Shown piece after piece: positions 59,327 through 64,000 of a stretch of 64,000 nucleotides of DNA (position 1 is the first letter of the stretch; each line of letters begins with the position of its first letter). Below the pieces are notes generated by a model, which saw nothing but the letters and a program-made list of their open reading frames with translations, did no database searches and had not been told where the DNA came from. The position numbers and the translations under genes were made by a program. This stretch comes from Oryzias latipes (lineage: Eukaryota > Chordata > Actinopteri > Beloniformes > Adrianichthyidae). Location: NCBI RefSeq assembly GCF_002234675.1, contig NC_019864.2, positions 12,851,582 through 12,915,581 on the forward strand. Reading direction: 5' to 3'.

Positions 59327-59332
59327 AATAAA
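59327..59332 (+). terminator. gxylt1 polyadenylation signal
   Basis: AATAAA in TACCAATAAAAGCTGTTGG, followed by the T/G-rich GTGTGTTTTTATTGG about 20 bp downstream; gives a 3' UTR of about 600 bp. Confidence 0.7.
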
Positions 59333-59349
59333 AGCTGTTGGGCCATAAG

Positions 59350-61040
59350 TGTGTTTTTATTGGAGGATTTATTAAAAAAAAATTAAATTAAACATCAGAT
59401 GTAATGCATTGTTGTGTATTTAATATTTGCTGTAAAAAATTACATCTAAAAGTTTATATTTCTTGCAAAGTATTTTTTTTATTCATAACCTCTTCAAAAC
59501 AAGAGCACAAAGCAAATGCATTCTGCTGTAATAAAAATACTAAAAAATTTGATTTAAAAAGCACCTTTCAAAACATTTAAAGAGATGCTTAGTTTTTATT
59601 CCTTTCATGAAGAATAGATAAAAGACAAACATTAAAAAACAAAAGGAGCAGAAGGGTTATAGATACAAATAAACAGAAGCATTGCAGTATTATTTGAAAA
59701 AAAAAAAACCTTTTTCCTAAATAGATGATTTTTGAAAATTGATTCAAAGCCAGAAATTGAATGATGCATAATGAAACACTTACTTTACCTGGAAATATTC
59801 TCAATATTTATTTTCAGTTGACTTTAGTTGCCTCCCAAACACACAGAATGAGGATGAAGCCCATCTTAGAAGGAGAAATCAGTCTGTGAGTGTGAGGGCT
59901 TGAAGTATTTCTTTTTCTTCAGAGATCCAAAAAGCAGCTGATGTGTCTGGGCCGGTCGCCCCTGGCTCTTCATTTCACAGGCAGATTGACGGGCGTGCTC
60001 CGAATCAGCAAGAGGTTTTGCGCGATGAATTTAAAATGGGCTCTATGCTAAGAAGCTGCTTCATATATCCATTTTCTTGTCAAGAAAATGCTTAGCATGC
60101 AGTTGTCAAGGGAAAGGTTGATCGTGCTTTAAGGAAAGAAATTTTTTTTTTATTCACAAGTCTTAGAAGCTGAATTTGAAATGTAAACCAAACAGTTCAG
60201 TCAATTTGTGAAGTAATAAATGGTGCTATTGGGATAGAAGCTCACCTGCAGCAGCTTTTTTATCTTCCATTTATCAGAGAGACTGCAAATAATGTGTAAA
60301 GAGCAGCTTTAAATCCTTAAGAGAAGTGTTTTCCTTTTTATTTAGTAATTAAGCAATGGTTTTAAGGGGTATCCCACTAAAAATTGTGGAGATCTTTAAG
60401 TAAACCCCAACAGGAACAGATGCTAACAACATTCAAAAATGTGTTGAGGTGTAAGAGCTGCCTTTGCCTGTTATTTATTTATTTTTTTTCCTTTTACGTC
60501 CTCCCGATCATAATAGTGATTGAGATCTTTTATGGCCCGTCAGGAGCTGATGATAGATTATTCACGTTGTTTCCAGCATTTGGCCGCCTTGATTTCTCTA
60601 TTGCCATTTAAACGCCAGACATAAATTCTTTTTGTCAACACTGAAAAAAAGAAAAAAAAGTTTAGTGAATCAATTATTCACCAGTGCTGTGATTTGCTGT
60701 TTTTTATAGACATAAATCCAGGCTCAGCAGTGATACACAGGCTTTTTGGGAGTTTTTTTAAGCAATTTGAGAATACCGGTACTAAAAAAGTAAAGGTAAT
60801 TATGAAAAAGCATTACTGATAATGACTGGCCCGAAGCTTTTGATAATTATGTTTTGCACCGTTGATCATTATGATAAAATAACAATTTGCACTAAACAAT
60901 CCTTTTTTTAAGAAAAATCCTAAGTTTGAATTAATAATTTAATACCAACACACTAATGAAATATTGGTTTAGATGCTGAATGAGACGATCTCCCTTCAAA
61001 GTTGCCCGGTGACTGAATGGGGAGAGACAACTATCCGTGA
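59350..61040. other. Intergenic, no gene seen
   Basis: AT-rich. A block at about 60490-60630 (GGCCCGTCAGGAGCTGATGA, TTGGCCGCCTTGATTTCTC) is non-repetitive and could be a conserved non-coding element. Confidence 0.45.
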
Positions 61041-61043
61041 ATT

Positions 61044-61614
61044 CAAAGACCCACTCCGATGAAAATGGTCTTTTCATCATGTTTTTGTGGGATGTTTTTT
61101 ATGTTTTTATGTAGAAAGAACATTGAGTTCAAAATTGCATTTTTTAAGTATTTCTTTATTCAAATTGTTGTGAATCATGAGCATGCCATTTGAAAAATCT
61201 CTGCTCTCTATTCTGATTCATATTCTTGTAGACCTTCCATGTACGTCTTTATTTTCCTCGTCCAATCTTGGATCTGACTATAACTGTATGGATGGATAGC
61301 TCAGATATTGCTCGCCCTTTTTGTTGCACCTGTAATGTTTAGTAGGGGTTGTGAGGGGCTGGGTTAAGCTAGCGGGGGAGTTTGTAAACAGATAGCTTTC
61401 GGAAAGGGGAGGGGAAGGGGGTGGCGGGGGTTAATCTGTGCCAACAGTCCTTCTCACAACTGGGAGGCAAATTTCTACTAAACTCCTGCCGCTCTGCAGA
61501 AACTGTGACCTGGTAAACGACAGGTTTTTGAGTTTGGCTAAAAACTGCATAATAATTAAAAGAGCACCAGGAACACTTAAAAAATTGATAAAAAATACTC
61601 AGAGTGAGACTTTA
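61044..61614 (+). mobile_element. MITE, second copy of the intron 1 family
   Basis: Left end AAAGACCCACTCCGATGAAA; right end inverted, AAAGTCTCACTCTGAG. Orientation opposite to 52055-52612. Confidence 0.6.
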
Positions 61615-61709
61615 TAGGCAATATTATGATTGTGATTGGCTAAGAAGGAAAGATGAGCAATTTAGCTATTGGTTCAAAGTAAAGGCCTAATTGATTATGG
61701 TGTGTAGAG

Positions 61710-61884
61710 CAGGGGTGTCAGACAGGCTTAGAGGCCGACCTCCTGCAAATTTTTCAGAAATCCTGCCTCATCTGCTGCTGATTACCTGGATCAAGTGTCT
61801 TTAGCCAATAAGGAGCTTCAATGGCAGGTTAGTTGGAAAACATGTGGTACACCGGCCCTCGAGGCCTGGAGTTTGAGACCTGTG
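61710..61884 (+). mobile_element. hAT-type MITE
   Basis: 175 bp, ends CAGGGGTGTCAGAC and GTTTGAGACCTGTG, flanked by 8-bp duplications GTGTAGAG and GTGTAGTG (one mismatch). Confidence 0.8.
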
Positions 61885-61969
61885 GTGTAGTGACGTAATG
61901 ACCCAGGATACCTGGAAGTGAGGTTGATTTTCTTTAATGAAATTGCTCCAAAGCTTTACTTGTGTGGCT

Positions 61970-62300
61970 TTTTTGAATGGGCCGCCGAGGCACCCGCCTT
62001 TGACTGCCACGCAAACCACATTGCACCGGCCCCTTTTCAGGTCTCTTACGGGTGGTGGGCCCATCGGGGCCAAGAGGGGCCCATGGCAAGAGCCCCAGTC
62101 ACCAGGCGGTTGCCAGTGAGCCCCAACTCCAGGCCTGGGTCCAGAGTGGGGCCCCGGTGACGCCAATCTGGGCGACGCAATTGGGTCCTTAGTTTTACTC
62201 GTCTCGTCATCCAGGACCTGTCTGCCATGGGAGACCCTACCAGGGGCTTAAGCCCCAGACAGCTTAGCTCCTGGGATCACTCGAGCTCTCAAACTCCTCC
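61970..62300 (-). mobile_element. LINE 5'-region relic, minus strand
   Basis: The minus strand carries CGCCCAGATTGGCGTCACCG and GATGGGCCCACCACC, the same family as the relics closing array units A-C but a different copy. Frames are broken. Confidence 0.6.
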
Positions 62301-62325
62301 CACCACGTTAAGGTGGGGGAGTTTG
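62288..62325. repeat. Hairpin-forming inverted repeat
   Basis: CAAACTCCTCCCACC and GGTGGGGGAGTTTG pair around ACGTTAA with one mismatch or bulge. It marks the edge of the LINE relic. Confidence 0.7.
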
Positions 62326-64000
62326 AGAATTCTCCTATAAAAATTCTCCTCAATTCAGTAACTTTGCAACCAATATTCACAGGGGAGAATTGAGCAAAGA
62401 AGCTAAGAACCAGACAGCTTGGACCTGTGACTAATTATTAAGCCAAGATGAAGGACAAACTGAAAGTGGAACAGTTCTTCCATGTACCGTCCACCTCTTT
62501 GGCTTGTAGATTCTCCTCTCCTGTCCTGGGATGTCTTTTGATCAATAAGACATTCGCCAACACTGCTGAGGCAGGTATAATTGTTCGTGTTTGTCAGAGC
62601 ACAAAACAATTAATATAATTTACCACTGAGCCATAACCACGCATGGATCTTTTAGTATCACGCTGTGAAGTGAATTTGCCAGTCTAAGCAGAAGAAGAGG
62701 AGAAATATGAACGCCGGGATAACGACGTGTTCACAGACAAAGACAGGGGAGGAAGTTGTAGATCGGTTTGAGTGCCGACAAATAATAAAAGCCTTCGGTC
62801 ACCTGAGGCTGGCAGCTCCTCCTGCTCTGCAGCTGTAAACAACGACTCGGAGGATCCATGCGACCCCCATGGGCTCACTTTGCTTCATCACATGGAAGGC
62901 TGCAAGACATTCTTTATGGACACTTCATGGCTGCGTAACATTCAAACCCTCACAAATAAGGATGCTATTACTCACGTTCACTTTTATATCTGCTTTTTAT
63001 GATCCACTCAGACGAAAACTCATTGAGCGACAGCATTAAAAATGCATATATTACCCCTTACTCCTTATAAAAGATATCAATCGATTCTTTTTTTTTTCCC
63101 TGCAAAAAACTCTTGTCAGTAAACCACATCCAATTTCCTGAATCCTAATGATCTGTTGGCTGAAATCAATGCTGAATAATATCACATAGGAATGTGTCGC
63201 CCGGTTCTTTACAAGGTACATTCATCAATGCATTGTGGAAAATGACATGGATGTTTAACGAAGTGAAGACAGATCCACAAAGAGGCATGCATGCATAAAG
63301 TTGCAAAAATGCAGGGGTTAAGTATTTGTTTTAAGCTTGCATGGCAAATTTTGATTGATAAAAAATTATTTTTTGTCTGACAAAATATATTCAATTGGCA
63401 ATAAACACAGAGTTAAAGTGAAATCTTTGCAACCTTGCATTTCGTTGTCTTTTACTTGATCTATCCTTAACTTTCTGTTCCGCACGTGCAGCCCTTCTTC
63501 AAATATATATATAATTCTCTGAGGGATCACACAGAGGTCACCATCTTGACCTATGGAGCATTTGAGCGTCTCAGCCGACCTTGTAATTGTTTATCCCAGT
63601 GGGTTTTTAGTGGATAATTCATGAATGATGTGACACCCAGAAAAAAAAGGACAATTTGTGTACAGTCAAACAAGCACTTGCGAAAATAGGACCTTTCCAG
63701 AGCAGCTGGGATTCCAAGGTTGACATTATACAAGAGAGGTGTCTCATTTGGAATTTAAACTACATTCGAGGTAATCCTCCTAGTTCAACAACTCCACAAA
63801 TTTCCCTCCACATCATCGACCGTTGGCCTTGTTGAAAGAATTGCCTTTTCTTAGGAAGGTAGTAGACATGCATTTCATGTGAAACCCATGATAAAAATTT
63901 AATCTCCATCTAATTTGGCAAATGGATTAATCTGACACATTAGAGCAACAATGCAATTTAAAGTTACCAATCTGCAGAGTGCATAATGAGCTGTAGAGTT
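62326..64000. other. Intergenic, no gene seen
   Basis: No coding gene or RNA gene is supported. Non-repetitive, moderately GC stretches at about 62690-62900 and 63510-63660 could be conserved non-coding DNA. Confidence 0.45.

Overview
The window looks like vertebrate nuclear DNA, most probably a percomorph-type teleost. It has a spliced gxylt1 gene with GT-AG introns, fish-type transposons of many classes (R4/Rex6-like, RTE-like, L2-like, Tc1, hAT, solo LTRs, tRNA-derived SINEs) and a recent segmental tandem array. The species cannot be fixed from the sequence alone. Nothing bacterial, no CRISPR array and no tRNA or rRNA gene was seen.

Layout. 1-1292: a rearranged R4/Rex6-like LINE ending at a (TA)n tract. 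1891-46335: a head-to-tail array of about 11.24-kb units. Unit A (1891-19816) is enlarged by a 6.4-kb DNA transposon (3575-9972) that itself carries an RTE-like LINE. Unit B is 19817-31052. Unit C (31053-43289) is enlarged by a 1.1-kb hAT-type element. Unit D (43290-46335) is a remnant without the kinase. 46336-50600: solo LTR, L2-like LINE, tandem repeats and Tc1 relics. 51019-59332: gxylt1 in seven coding exons. 59350-64000: intergenic DNA with MITEs and a LINE relic.

Main genes. Each full unit carries one intronless HIPK-like (CMGC) reading frame with three consecutive kinase domains and near-identical Ser-rich linkers. Copy A is intact (1266 codons). Copy B has a nonsense codon in domain 3. 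Copy C has a 60-bp in-frame loss in domain 1 and a hAT insertion directly after the DFG motif of domain 3. Domain 2 is a mosaic: its N-lobe resembles domain 3 and its C-lobe resembles domain 1. That is the expected product of unequal crossing-over in a two-domain ancestor. The unit itself then duplicated recently, since A, B and C are nearly identical outside insertions. The other gene, gxylt1, encodes the glucoside xylosyltransferase that extends O-glucose on Notch EGF repeats; it has no evident link to the kinase array.

Limits. All homology statements come from reading motifs, not database searches. Percent identities, family names of repeats and expression are not computed here.
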